Source: VFMC01 sp040398525 (GTDB taxonomy: Bacteria > Actinomycetota > Acidimicrobiia > Acidimicrobiales > Ilumatobacteraceae). Taken from it: DNA of 64,000 nt. Both the position numbers and the translations under genes were made by a program. The notes under the pieces were generated by a model. That model searched no databases. It worked only from the letters and a program-made list of their open reading frames with translations, and had not been told where the DNA came from. Each line of letters begins with the position of its first letter. Position 1 is the stretch's first letter. Shown here piece after piece: positions 15,957 through 24,832 of this stretch. The DNA lies in contig JBBATY010000006.1 of NCBI GenBank assembly GCA_040398525.1, positions 1 through 64,000 of the forward strand. The letters run 5' to 3'.

Positions 15957-17126
15957 TCAGCCCAAGCGCTCGATGATGGTGGCGTTGGCCATGCCGCCGC
16001 CCTCGCACATCGTCTGCAGGCCGTAGCGGCCGCCGGTGCGCTCGAGCTCGTTGAGCAGCGTGGTCATCAGACGGGCGCCCGAGGCACCGAGCGGATGGCC
16101 GAGGGCGATCGCACCGCCGTTGACGTTCACCCGGTCCATGTCCGGGTGGAACTCCTTCTCCCACGCCAGCACCACCGAGGCGAAGGCCTCGTTGATCTCG
16201 ACCAGGTCGATCTGGTCGATGGTCATGCCGGCGCGCTCGAGCACCTTGCGGGTCGCCGGGATCGGCGCGGTGAGCATGAGCCGCGGGTCGGCGCCGGCGA
16301 GGGCGAAGTTCACGAAGCGGGCACGCGGGGTGAGGCCGAGCTTGGCGGCGCGCTCTTCGCTCATGATCAGCAGTGCCGAGGCACCGTCGGTGATCTGCGA
16401 GGAGTTGCCGGCCGTCACCCGACCACCCTCTTCCTCCGAACGGAACGACGGCTTCAGCTTGCCGAGGCTCTCCATCGTGGTGTCGCGCAGGCCCTCGTCG
16501 GTGGTCATCATCGCCCCGTCGGCGCCCAACAGCGGCAGGATCTCGCGCTGGAAGCGGCCCTCGGCGGTGGCCCGGGCGGCGAACTGCTGCGAGCGGACAC
16601 CGAAGGCATCCATGTCGTCGCGGTTGATGCCCCACTTGTCGGCGATCAGCTCGGCCGAGATGCCCTGGGGCACGAGGCCACCCTCGGGGGCGTAGCGCGC
16701 GCTGACGGCCGGCCCGAACGGGAAGCCGAACTTGCCATCGGCCATCGACGCACCCATCGGCACACGAGTCATCACCTCGACACCCGCGGCGACGACGACG
16801 TCGTAGGCGCCGGCCATCACACCCTGGGCGGCGAAGTGGGCGGCCTGCTGGCTCGAACCGCACTGGCGGTCGACGGTGGTGCCCGGGATGTCCTCGGGCC
16901 AGCCGGCAGCCAGCACCGCGTTGCGGGCGACGTTCACACCCTGCTCGCCCACCTGCATCACACAGCCCATCACCACGTCGTCGACGAGCGCCGGGTCGAT
17001 GCCGGTGCGGTCGATGAGCGCCTTCAGGGTCTCGGCGGCGAGGTCGACGGGGTGCCAGTCCTTGAGCTTGCCGTTGCGGCGACCGAGTGGGGTGCGGATG
17101 GCATCGACGATGACTGCGTTGTGCAT
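15957..17126 (-). CDS. Acetyl-CoA acyltransferase (thiolase)
   Basis: A 389-residue thiolase that cleaves 3-ketoacyl-CoA, the last step of beta-oxidation. The acyl-carrying C89 is in VDRQCGSSQQA, the catalytic His in NGGAIALGHPLGASGARL, and the second Cys in CEGGGMANA. Sequence features such as DRQCGSSQQA resemble the thiolases linked to steroid and long-chain degradation in actinobacteria; substrate range is inference. An AGGAG ribosome site precedes ATG 17126. The acyl-CoA ligase is divergent across 163 bp, a suitable place for shared lipid-responsive control, but I see no clear operator. Confidence 0.93.
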   Translation of the reverse strand: MHNAVIVDAIRTPLGRRNGKLKDWHPVDLAAETLKALIDRTGIDPALVDDVVMGCVMQVGEQGVNVARNAVLAAGWPEDIPGTTVDRQCGSSQQAAHFAAQGVMAGAYDVVVAAGVEVMTRVPMGASMADGKFGFPFGPAVSARYAPEGGLVPQGISAELIADKWGINRDDMDAFGVRSQQFAARATAEGRFQREILPLLGADGAMMTTDEGLRDTTMESLGKLKPSFRSEEEGGRVTAGNSSQITDGASALLIMSEERAAKLGLTPRARFVNFALAGADPRLMLTAPIPATRKVLERAGMTIDQIDLVEINEAFASVVLAWEKEFHPDMDRVNVNGGAIALGHPLGASGARLMTTLLNELERTGGRYGLQTMCEGGGMANATIIERLG

Positions 17127-17289
17127 GACGGCTCCTGGGGGTGGGACGACTGGCCCGGACAGACGACACAGTGTGGTGGGCCGGCGTCACGCGACCCAAA
17201 CCGTGCGCGAGGGCCATTCGGCCCGATTGCGCCAGGTTGTTGCGTGCTCTGCGGCGCGCGCAGCGCATTTCTTGCGCGAAACTTCCGCC

Positions 17290-19113
17290 ATGACGCTTGC
17301 TACTGCTGCCGAGATCGACGCCAAGGTCGCGGGGACCACCGCACCCCAGAAGTTCCTCGACCTGGTCGCCGCCAACCCCGACCTGCCCGCCCTCCACTCG
17401 ATGAAGGCCGGCTCACCCGGCGAGTGGAACATGTGGACCCTCAGCGAGATGGCCGCCAACGTGGCCCGCACCGCCGCCGGCCTACAGGCCCAGGGCGTGC
17501 ACCCCGGCGAGCGCATCCTGCTGATGATGCGCAACCGGCCCGACTTCCACTGGCTCGACCTCGGCGCGCAGTTCGCTCGCGCCACGCCAGTGAGCATCTA
17601 CAACTCGTCGTCGCCCGAGGAGATCCAGTACCTCGCCAGCCACGCCGAGGCCGAGATCGCCATCGTCGAGGACGCCGGGTTCCTCGAGCGGCTGCTGAAG
17701 GTGCGCGATGAGCTGCCGATGCTGCAGCGCATCTACGTCATCGAGCCGGTCGAGAACGGCCTACCCGACGGGGTGTACCCGATCGACGAACTGATGAGCC
17801 ACGGCTCGGCCGACCTCGCCCAGCTGGCCGCGAACACCGAGCCGGCCGACATCGCCACGCTCATCTACACCAGCGGCACCACCGGCCCGCCCAAGGGCGT
17901 GATGATCAGCCAGTACAACGTCGTCTACACCGTCGAGCAGCTGCGGCTGTGCATCGACTTCGACGACTTCGTGGGCAAGCGCGCCGTCAGCTACCTGCCG
18001 ATGGCCCACATCGCCGAGCGGATGATGAGCCACTACCAGGGCCTCATCCTCGGCTACAGCGTCTACTGCTGCCCCGACCCCAACCAGGTGGCGCAGTACC
18101 TCGGCCTGGTGCACCCGCAGATCGTGTTCGGTGTGCCCCGCGTGTGGGAGAAGGTCTACAACGGTGTGCGCGCCGCACTGTCGGCCGATGCCGAGCGCAA
18201 GGCCAAGTTCGACGAGGGCGTCACCGCGGCGCTGGCCATCAAGGCCGCCGAGCGCGAGGGCACGGCCACCCAGGAGCAGCTCGACACCTGGTCGTTCCTC
18301 GACGCCGTCGCCTTCACCATGGTGCGCGGCCTCGTTGGCCTCGACCAGGTCGAGGTCGCCGTCACCGGCGCAGCACCGATCCCGCGTGAGGTGCTCGAGT
18401 GGTTCAACGCCATCGGCGTACCGCTCAGCGAGATCTACGGCATGAGCGAGTCGAGCGGCCCGATGACCTGGAGCCCGAAGCGCAACAAGCCCGGCTCCGT
18501 CGGCCAGGTCATCCCCGGTGCCGAGGTGGCCATCGCCGACGACGGCGAGGTGATCTTCCGCGGCGGCAACGTCTTCCAGGGCTACCTGAAGATGGAGGAC
18601 AAGACCGCCGAGACGATCATCGACGGCTGGCTGCACTCCGGCGACATCGGCGAGCTCGACGACGAGGGCTACCTGAAGATCGTCGACCGCAAGAAGGAGC
18701 TGATCATCACCTCCGGCGGCAAGAACATCAGCCCGGCCAACCTCGAGGCCGCGCTGAAGACGATCCCGCTCATCGGCCAGGCCGCCGCCATCGGTGATGC
18801 CCGCAAGTTCTGCTCGGCGATCCTGGTGCTCGACCCCGAGGCCGCCGCCGTGTGGGCGCGCAGCAACGGCCGCGAGGGCACCTCGCTGGTGGAGCTCGCC
18901 GCCGACCCCGACGTGATCGCCGAGGTGCAGGCCGGCGTCGACGAGGTGAACAAGCAGTTCGCCCAGGTCGAGCAGATCAAGAAGTTCACCCTCGTCGGCC
19001 AGGAGTGGCTGCCCGACAGCGACATGCTCACCCCGACCTCGAAGCTGAAGCGGCGTGGCGTCAATGCCCGATATGCCGCCGAGATCGAGGCGATGTACGC
19101 CGGTCTCGACTGA
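17290..19113 (+). CDS. Long-chain acyl-CoA synthetase (AMP-forming)
   Basis: A 607-residue ANL-superfamily ligase that activates fatty acids as acyl-AMP and then acyl-CoA. The A3 loop LIYTSGTTGPPKGV is near residue 195, A5 is EIYGMSESSG, and the A7/A8 hinge is WLHSGDIGELDDEGYLKIVDRKKE. The A10 lysine region follows LTPTSKLKRR. Length and the YLPMAHIAER segment fit the long-chain (FadD15-like) group. The ATG 17290 start agrees with family length, and in-frame upstream codons run antisense to the thiolase. A G:C hairpin follows the stop. Confidence 0.93.
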   Translation: MTLATAAEIDAKVAGTTAPQKFLDLVAANPDLPALHSMKAGSPGEWNMWTLSEMAANVARTAAGLQAQGVHPGERILLMMRNRPDFHWLDLGAQFARATPVSIYNSSSPEEIQYLASHAEAEIAIVEDAGFLERLLKVRDELPMLQRIYVIEPVENGLPDGVYPIDELMSHGSADLAQLAANTEPADIATLIYTSGTTGPPKGVMISQYNVVYTVEQLRLCIDFDDFVGKRAVSYLPMAHIAERMMSHYQGLILGYSVYCCPDPNQVAQYLGLVHPQIVFGVPRVWEKVYNGVRAALSADAERKAKFDEGVTAALAIKAAEREGTATQEQLDTWSFLDAVAFTMVRGLVGLDQVEVAVTGAAPIPREVLEWFNAIGVPLSEIYGMSESSGPMTWSPKRNKPGSVGQVIPGAEVAIADDGEVIFRGGNVFQGYLKMEDKTAETIIDGWLHSGDIGELDDEGYLKIVDRKKELIITSGGKNISPANLEAALKTIPLIGQAAAIGDARKFCSAILVLDPEAAAVWARSNGREGTSLVELAADPDVIAEVQAGVDEVNKQFAQVEQIKKFTLVGQEWLPDSDMLTPTSKLKRRGVNARYAAEIEAMYAGLD

Positions 19114-19124
19114 CCTCGGTGGGC

Positions 19125-19156
19125 GGTGATGGGTGCCGTGAGTAGCGCCCATCACC
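19125..19156 (+). terminator. Hairpin after the acyl-CoA ligase
   Basis: GGTGATGGGTGC and GCGCCCATCACC pair over 12 bp with one G-U wobble and an 8-nt loop, starting 12 nt after the stop. No T-run follows, so it is either a weak or Rho-assisted terminator or an mRNA-stabilising end. Confidence 0.5.
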
Positions 19157-19308
19157 ACCTCCCGCACGATCAGGGCCCGCACAACGCGTACCTCGGGGTG
19201 CTGGCCGACCTGCTCGGCTCGATCGGTGACATCGCCGCGGCCGCGCCGTGGCGTGTCACCGGCTGGCACTGGATCGATCAGCCGATCTGCCGCCGGGGGG
19301 TTTCTTGA
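19129..19308 (+). CDS. Doubtful small ORF (59 residues)
   Basis: An open frame with mostly G/C third positions lies in the 265-bp gap after the acyl-CoA ligase. It encodes an Ala/His-rich peptide with no recognised family. Its start is inside the hairpin at 19125-19156 and it has no ribosome site or -10 box. It could be a gene remnant or chance. Confidence 0.2.
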   Translation: MGAVSSAHHHLPHDQGPHNAYLGVLADLLGSIGDIAAAAPWRVTGWHWIDQPICRRGVS

Positions 19309-19378
19309 TCGGGCGTTCAGGGCCCGTGGTACGGTTCGCGACGGCGCAACGGAGCGCTGCACGACAGGGGTGGACAGC

Positions 19379-20287
19379 ATGAACGTGGGCTTCATCGGGC
19401 TCGGCAACTTGGGCAACTACCTGGCCACGAGCCTCGTCCGGGCGGGCCATCCGGTCACCGTCACCGACGTGAACCGTGCATCCGGCGAAGGCCTCGTCGC
19501 CGCCGGTGCGAGCTGGGCCGACACCGCCCGCGAGGTCGCCGCGGCGAGCGATGTGGTGTTCACCTGCCTGCCGTCACCGAAGGTGATCGAGCTCGTCGCC
19601 ACCGGCCCCGACGGCATCTTCGCCGGGCTGCGTGCTGGCGGCACCTGGATCGACATGAGCACCAACGACCAGAGCGAGACCCTGCGCATGGCCGAGCTGG
19701 CCGCCGCGCACGGCATCTCGATGCTCGAGTGCCCCGTCACCGGTGGGGTGCACAAGGCCGCCGAGGGCGACATCACCGTGCTGGTGGGCGGCGACGAAGA
19801 GGTCTTCGAACGCCACCGCCACCTGCTCGAGGCCGTCGGCAACCCGATCCTCTACATGGGCCCGCTCGGCAGCGCAGCGGTGATCAAGGTGATCACCAAC
19901 ATGCTCGCCTTCATCAACCTGGTCAGCATCGGCGAGGCGCTCATGCTCGCCAAGCGCGGTGGGCTCGACCTCACCAAGGCCTACCACGCCATCAAGGAGA
20001 GCTCGGGCAACAGCTTCGTGCACGAGACCGAGGGCCAGCTCATCCTCAACGGCTCGTACGACATCCAGTTCACGATGGCGCTCGCGCTGAAGGACCTGGG
20101 GTTCGCCCTCGGGTTCGGTCGCGAGTTCGGGGTTCCGCTCGAGCTGGCCGGCCTCACCGAGCAGACCTTCATCCGCGCCGCATCGCAGTACGGCACGGAG
20201 GCCTGGTCGACCCAGGTGGTGAAGCTGCTCGAGGATGCGCTCGGCACCGACCTGCGCGCACCCGGGTTCCCCTCCAGACTGCAGTGA
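19379..20287 (+). CDS. 3-hydroxyisobutyrate dehydrogenase-family NAD(P) oxidoreductase
   Basis: A 302-residue beta-hydroxyacid dehydrogenase. The N-terminal Rossmann motif is VGFIGLGNLGNYLA. A second conserved segment, ECPVTGGVHKAAEGDITVLVGG, carries the family GG substrate loop, and the catalytic lysine is expected in IKVITNML. It oxidises a short 3-hydroxyacid or reduces a semialdehyde. The upstream region holds a possible promoter (TTGATC about 19 bp from TACGGT). The class II aldolase follows after 38 bp on the same strand, suggesting a two-gene operon for a small hydroxy- or keto-acid. Confidence 0.88.
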   Translation: MNVGFIGLGNLGNYLATSLVRAGHPVTVTDVNRASGEGLVAAGASWADTAREVAAASDVVFTCLPSPKVIELVATGPDGIFAGLRAGGTWIDMSTNDQSETLRMAELAAAHGISMLECPVTGGVHKAAEGDITVLVGGDEEVFERHRHLLEAVGNPILYMGPLGSAAVIKVITNMLAFINLVSIGEALMLAKRGGLDLTKAYHAIKESSGNSFVHETEGQLILNGSYDIQFTMALALKDLGFALGFGREFGVPLELAGLTEQTFIRAASQYGTEAWSTQVVKLLEDALGTDLRAPGFPSRLQ

Positions 20288-20325
20288 CCAGCACCTGACG
20301 TGACCGTCGCCCGAAAGGAGCCGGC

Positions 20326-21105
20326 ATGACCGACCTGCTCGACCCCAGCGCTATCGAACCCGGCGCCATCGACCCCGTCACCGAGGCCGGCACCCGGGTC
20401 GATCTCGCCACGGCGTTCCGCTGGGCGGCGCGGTTGAACCTGCACGAGGCGGTCGCCAACCACTTCAGCGCCGCGGTGTCGACCGACGGGAGCCAGTTCC
20501 TGGTGAACCCGCGTGCGGCGCACTTCTCGCGGATCACGGCCAGCAGCCTGGTGCTGCTCGATGCCCGCGAGGCCGGCCGGCACGGGCCGCCGGTGGGTGT
20601 CGACACCACGGCGTGGTACCTGCACGCCCACCTGCACCGGCACGTCCCCCAGGCCCGTGTGGTGCTGCACACGCACATGCCCTACGCCACGGCGCTCGCC
20701 TGCCTCGACGGCTTCGAGTTCCTGATGCTCGACCAGAACGCCTGCCGGTTCCACGGGCGCATCGCCTACGACCGCGCCTATACGGGCATGGCCCTCGACG
20801 ACGCCGAGGGCGAGCGGGTGGCCGGTCTGCTGGGCGACGGCACGAGCGTGCTGTTCCTCGGCAACCACGGCGTGATGGTGTTCGGTCGCACGGTGGCCGA
20901 GGCCTTCGACGAGCTCTACTACCTCGAGAAGGCCGCCCAACTCCAGGTGCTCGCGCTCTCGACGGGTCGGCCGCTCAGCCTGGTGCCCGACGAGGTCGCG
21001 GCCCGCGTCTGCCAGCAGTGGCTCGACGACACCGAGGCACCTGCACTGCACCTGAAGGCGCTGCAACAGATCCTCGACCGCGACGATCCCGACTACCGCG
21101 ACTGA
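20326..21105 (+). CDS. Class II aldolase/adducin-family protein
   Basis: A 259-residue member of the class II aldolase/adducin N-terminal family. The zinc ligands are seen in VLHTHMPYATALA (HxH) and in FLGNHGVMVFG. These enzymes are fuculose-phosphate or related aldolases, epimerases or decarboxylases, and the sequence does not fix the substrate. An AGGAG ribosome site stands 7 nt before ATG 20326. Co-directional pairing with a 3-hydroxyacid dehydrogenase suggests cleavage or formation of a branched hydroxyacid. Confidence 0.85.
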   Translation: MTDLLDPSAIEPGAIDPVTEAGTRVDLATAFRWAARLNLHEAVANHFSAAVSTDGSQFLVNPRAAHFSRITASSLVLLDAREAGRHGPPVGVDTTAWYLHAHLHRHVPQARVVLHTHMPYATALACLDGFEFLMLDQNACRFHGRIAYDRAYTGMALDDAEGERVAGLLGDGTSVLFLGNHGVMVFGRTVAEAFDELYYLEKAAQLQVLALSTGRPLSLVPDEVAARVCQQWLDDTEAPALHLKALQQILDRDDPDYRD

Positions 21106-21139
21106 CCTCGTCCGCCGTCGGCTCGACCGGAGCGTCGCC

Positions 21140-21577
21140 TCAGCGGGTGAGCTTCGACAGCAACCGCTGGAGCGCCTGGATGTCGGACTCGGTGACCACC
21201 TGGGCGAAGTAGCGCTGCACCCCGCGGCGGTAGATGACGTTGGCGTCGCGCCACAGCGAGCGGCCCTCACGCGTGAGCGTGACGGTGACCGCCCGCCGAT
21301 CGCCGGGCTCGGGTGTCGCCCGTCGCTCGACGTAGCCCTCGTCCTCCATCCGGTCGAGGCGCCGCGACAGGCTCGAGGCGATCTCGCCGAGCTCGACGCA
21401 CAGCTGGCTCACCCGCAACGAGCCACCCGAGCGCTGCAACGCAGCCATCACCTCGAACCAGGCGAGGGGCAGCTCGAAGGTCTCGGTCAGGTCGTCGTCG
21501 AGGCGCCGCTCGACCGAGGTGACAGTGCGGTCGAGCGACCGCCACAGGTTGATCCGTTCGGCATCGAGGCGCGGCAT
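21140..21577 (-). CDS. MarR-family transcriptional regulator
   Basis: A 145-residue winged-helix protein. The core VSQLCVELGEIASSLSRRLDRMEDEGYVERR and the DRRAVTVTLTREGRSLW wing are typical of MarR. It lies 10 nt downstream of the class III aminotransferase on the same strand, so it is likely co-transcribed and may respond to the amine or aldehyde handled by that enzyme (inference). No palindrome stands out near the operon start. Confidence 0.88.
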   Translation of the reverse strand: MPRLDAERINLWRSLDRTVTSVERRLDDDLTETFELPLAWFEVMAALQRSGGSLRVSQLCVELGEIASSLSRRLDRMEDEGYVERRATPEPGDRRAVTVTLTREGRSLWRDANVIYRRGVQRYFAQVVTESDIQALQRLLSKLTR

Positions 21578-21587
21578 CGGCGCCCGA

Positions 21588-22823
21588 TCAGGCGGTCGCC
21601 TTCAGCGCTGCACCGAAGGCCGCGAGGGCGAGGTCGATCTCGTGCTCGTTCACCACGAGCGGTGGCATCCAGCGCAGGCACGTGGCGTAGGTGCCGGCGT
21701 TCATCAGGATCAGCCGCCCCTCGTTCAGGCAGTGCTGCTGCACGGCTGCCACACGTGCCGCATCGGTGAACTCGGTGCCCACCATCAGCCCGAGGCCACG
21801 CACCTGGGCGATCACGTCGTGCTCGCGCTGCAGTTCGGTGATGCCGGCCCGCAGCTGCTCGCCCCGTGCCACCACGTTGGCGAGGAACGACGGCTCGGTC
21901 ATCAGCTCGATCGTGGCGAGCGCTGCCGCGCATCCCATCGCGTTGCCGCCGTAGGTGCCGCCGTGGCTGCCCTTGGTCCACCGGTCGTCGAGCTCGCGAC
22001 GGGTGCCGAGCGCAGCAAACGGGAAGCCACTGGCGATGCCCTTGGCCATGCAGATGATGTCGGGCTCGACGCCGTAGTGGTCGACCGCGAACATCGTGCC
22101 GGTGCGACCGAAACCGCTCTGCACCTCGTCGGCGATGAACAGGATCCCGTGCGCCCGACAGCGCTCGACGAGGCCGTGGATGAACGCCGGCGGGGCTGGG
22201 ATGTAGCCGCCTTCGCCGAGCACCGGCTCGAGGATCACGGCGGCCGTCTCGTCGGGGGCGGTCATCGACTTCAACAGGTGGTCGAAGCCCTGCAGCGCCC
22301 GGGCCACCTCGGCGTCCTGGTCGGGGGCGAGCGGGTTCGGGAAGGGGGCCACGAAGATGCCCGCTGGCAACGGCGCGTGCCCTGCCCGGTAGCCCGTCTT
22401 CGAGGTGGTCATCGCCATCGTCAGATGGGTGCGCCCGTGGAAGCTGCCGCTGAACACGATCACGTGCGGCCGGCGTGTGGCCTGCTTGGCGAGCTTCACC
22501 GCGGCCTCGGTGATCTCGGCGCCGGAGTTGGCGAAGAAGAAGGTGTCGATGCCGGCCGGGGTGATCTCGGACAGGCGGGCGGCGAGGGGCTCGAGCAGGT
22601 CGTGGCGGTAGACGTTCACCTGGGCGTGGATGAAGCGCTGGGCCTGCTCGGCGATGGCCGCGGCGACCTTCGGGTGCGCATGGCCCGTCGAGTTCACTGC
22701 GATGCCCGCAGCGAAGTCGAGGTACTCGTCACCACTCGTGGTGGTGACCCAGCAGCCATGGCCACTCGCCACCTCGAGCGGCGTGACCGAGAACCACACG
22801 TTCGACAGATGCGACTCGCTCAT
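21588..22823 (-). CDS. Class III PLP-dependent aminotransferase (GabT-like)
   Basis: A 411-residue omega-aminotransferase. It has the family SGAEITEAAVKLAK phosphate-cup motif, FIADEVQSGFGRTG with the PLP-ring Asp-Glu, and the Schiff-base lysine in ICMAKGIASGFP. GTYGGNAMGCAA closes the active site. It probably transfers the terminal amine of a diamine or omega-amino acid such as 4-aminobutyrate. Leaderless start: TAGTCT lies 6 nt before ATG 22823. The MarR gene follows in the same operon. Confidence 0.92.
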   Translation of the reverse strand: MSESHLSNVWFSVTPLEVASGHGCWVTTTSGDEYLDFAAGIAVNSTGHAHPKVAAAIAEQAQRFIHAQVNVYRHDLLEPLAARLSEITPAGIDTFFFANSGAEITEAAVKLAKQATRRPHVIVFSGSFHGRTHLTMAMTTSKTGYRAGHAPLPAGIFVAPFPNPLAPDQDAEVARALQGFDHLLKSMTAPDETAAVILEPVLGEGGYIPAPPAFIHGLVERCRAHGILFIADEVQSGFGRTGTMFAVDHYGVEPDIICMAKGIASGFPFAALGTRRELDDRWTKGSHGGTYGGNAMGCAAALATIELMTEPSFLANVVARGEQLRAGITELQREHDVIAQVRGLGLMVGTEFTDAARVAAVQQHCLNEGRLILMNAGTYATCLRWMPPLVVNEHEIDLALAAFGAALKATA

Positions 22824-22829
22824 GCGCCG

Positions 22830-22835
22830 AGACTA
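22830..22835 (-). promoter_or_regulatory. -10 box, leaderless aminotransferase-marR operon
   Basis: TAGTCT lies 6 nt before ATG 22823; no ribosome binding site is present. Confidence 0.55.
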
Positions 22836-22887
22836 GCCCCGGTGGGAGCGCTCGGTCAGTGGGCGCTCCGGCAGGTCGCCGAGTGCA

Positions 22888-23433
22888 TCAGCGACTGACG
22901 AACGGCGGGTCGGTGCGCGGGTCGAAGCTGCGGCTCCAGGCCGCGAACTCGGTGGCGAAGTACTCGAGGCGACGGCCGGTGACCTCGGCGAGCTCGATCA
23001 CCGTGCCCGGATGGGCTTCGGTGAGGTAGTAGCGGAAGCGGCCTCGCGCGCCGATGCGTCCGCCGGTCCACAGCTCCCACCCGGCAGCGGCGACGAGCTC
23101 CTCGGCGGCGTCCATGTCGGCCGGCCAGTAGGCGATGTGGTGCAGGCCACCGTCGGGGTTGCGCTGCAGGAAGTCGAGGTAGGTCGACGGCTGGTCGTTG
23201 TGCTGGGCGATCAGCTCGACCTGGAGGTCGCCGAGATGGGCGATGGCGATCGTGAAGTCGAGTTGGCCGGGCACGCCGCGGTGCACGTAGTCGTCGACCG
23301 GCGGGTGCTCGACCACGAGCCACGGCCCGACGCCCAGCACCTTCACCCAGTGGTCGAGATGCTCGGCCAGCCGGTCGGCCGGCACGACGTAGCCGAGTTG
23401 GCGCACCTCGCCGAAGGCCGCGGTCGGGTTCAT
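22888..23433 (-). CDS. VOC (glyoxalase/bleomycin-resistance) superfamily protein
   Basis: A 181-residue vicinal-oxygen-chelate protein related to methylmalonyl-CoA epimerase-like and dioxygenase-like folds. The first half starts with RQLGYVVPADRLAEHLDHWVK, a central QVELIAQ strand follows, and HHIAYWPADMDAAEELVAA and HPGTVIELAEVT mark the second module with probable metal-binding His and Glu. The substrate is unknown. Its ATG overlaps the TGA of the ferredoxin reductase (ATGA), so the two work in the same operon. Confidence 0.82.
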   Translation of the reverse strand: MNPTAAFGEVRQLGYVVPADRLAEHLDHWVKVLGVGPWLVVEHPPVDDYVHRGVPGQLDFTIAIAHLGDLQVELIAQHNDQPSTYLDFLQRNPDGGLHHIAYWPADMDAAEELVAAAGWELWTGGRIGARGRFRYYLTEAHPGTVIELAEVTGRRLEYFATEFAAWSRSFDPRTDPPFVSR

Positions 23434-24719
23434 GCGGGGGCTCCGTTCGACGGTGGCGGCGCGGCGGGCGGCGCCGGTGCGGGCGGTGCGGTGAGCGCAG
23501 CAGCCTTGGCGAGTGCCTCGTCCCACGACGCACCGGCGGCGACGAGCGCCCGGAACGGCATCACCATCTTCGGCATGCTCACCCCGAGCACACCGCGCAG
23601 CCGACCCTGCCAGCCGTAGAGCGCGGCGAACGCACCGTCGGTGCTGCCGGCGAAGACATGCACGTCGTCGCCACCGTGGGCGCGCCCGACGAACTGGATG
23701 CGGCTGTCGAACTGGTCGCTCCAGAAGAACGGCACCGCCGAGTAGGGCACGGCATCGTCACCGCGAGCGGTAGCGAGGAGGTTCGTGGCCGCCGCCGCGC
23801 CCTGTTCGGCGGCGTTGGTCCAGTGCTCGACGCGCATCTCGACGTCGTCGTGCGCATCGAACACGTGGTTCGGCCAGCGGGCGCAGTCGCCGGCTGCGTA
23901 CACACCCGGCACGCCCGTGCACAGAGTGGCGTCGCAGACGATGCCGTCACGCAGGGTGAGGCCACTGCCCTCGAGCCAGGCCGTGGCCGGGGCGACACCG
24001 ATGCCCACCAGCACCACGTCGGCCGGCACCAACGAGCCATCGCCGAGGCGCACGCCCGTGACGCGGCCGTCGGCGCTCTCGATGCCCGCCACCGCGACAC
24101 CGCAGCGCAGGTCGACGCCGTTGCGGGTGTGCACACTTGCGACGGCGGCGCCCAACTCGGCGCCGAGCCCGCGCATCAACGGGGCCAGTGCGCCCTCGAG
24201 CACGGTGACCGTGCAGCCGCGCTGCCGCGCGGTGGAGGCTGCTTCGAGGCCGATGAACCCGGCACCGACCACCACCACACGGGCGCCGTCGACGAGGCGT
24301 TCGCGGAGGTGCATCGCGTCGGCCAGGGTGCGCAGCTCGCACACCCCGTCGAGGTCGTCGGGGGTGGGCCAGCCGGGCACGCGGCGCACGTCGGCGCCGG
24401 TGGCGATGACCAGGCCGTCGTAGGTGAGCGTGCTCGCGTCCGACAGCTCGACCGTGCGCGCCGCCGTGTCGAGTCGCGTGGCACGCACTCCGAGGCGCAT
24501 CTGCAGCTCGAGCCCGGCGATGTCGTCGGGCTTGCGCAGGCGGATCCGGTCGGCGTCCCACTCGCCGGCGAGCAGCTTCTTCGACAGCGGCGGCCGGTCG
24601 TAGGGCACCTCGGCCTCGGCGCCGACGAGGGTGACCGTGCCGGTGAACCCCTCGGCCCGCAGGGTCTCGCAGGCCCGCAGGCCCGCAAGCGATGCACCCA
24701 CCACGACGACGTGCTCCAT
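23430..24719 (-). CDS. NAD(P)/FAD-dependent ferredoxin reductase
   Basis: A 429-residue flavoprotein of the rubredoxin/putidaredoxin reductase type. The FAD dinucleotide motif VVVVGASLAGLRACETLR is at the N-terminus, VVVVGAGFIGLEAAS marks the NAD(P)H domain, and VYAAGDCARWP is the second FAD motif. A C-terminal reductase domain includes FWSDQFDSRIQFVG. It passes electrons from NAD(P)H to a ferredoxin serving a P450 or Rieske oxygenase. No ferredoxin gene is adjacent. The only P450 here is 18 kb away. TAGCGT lies 8 nt before ATG 24719. The gene is coupled to the VOC gene and divergent from the kinase-phospholyase fusion. Confidence 0.92.
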   Translation of the reverse strand: MEHVVVVGASLAGLRACETLRAEGFTGTVTLVGAEAEVPYDRPPLSKKLLAGEWDADRIRLRKPDDIAGLELQMRLGVRATRLDTAARTVELSDASTLTYDGLVIATGADVRRVPGWPTPDDLDGVCELRTLADAMHLRERLVDGARVVVVGAGFIGLEAASTARQRGCTVTVLEGALAPLMRGLGAELGAAVASVHTRNGVDLRCGVAVAGIESADGRVTGVRLGDGSLVPADVVLVGIGVAPATAWLEGSGLTLRDGIVCDATLCTGVPGVYAAGDCARWPNHVFDAHDDVEMRVEHWTNAAEQGAAAATNLLATARGDDAVPYSAVPFFWSDQFDSRIQFVGRAHGGDDVHVFAGSTDGAFAALYGWQGRLRGVLGVSMPKMVMPFRALVAAGASWDEALAKAAALTAPPAPAPPAAPPPSNGAPA

Positions 24720-24727
24720 GGCCCGCC

Positions 24728-24733
24728 ACGCTA
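24728..24733 (-). promoter_or_regulatory. -10 box, leaderless ferredoxin reductase operon
   Basis: TAGCGT lies 8 nt before ATG 24719. The divergent -10 of the fusion gene lies 86 bp away. A GTGAGAGGCGTGAGAG direct repeat and a CTCACCG/CGGTGAG inverted pair are in between. Confidence 0.5.
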
Positions 24734-24818
24734 CCCACCGCTTCACCCCGCCGTGAGAGGCGTGAGAGATCGCGTTCGCCGGCAGCCTCACCGCTCACCG
24801 GGTCGCGCGTGCGGTGAG

Positions 24819-24824
24819 TACCGT
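24819..24824 (+). promoter_or_regulatory. -10 box, leaderless kinase-phospholyase gene
   Basis: TACCGT lies 8 nt before ATG 24833. Confidence 0.5.
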
Positions 24825-24832
24825 CGGGGGCG

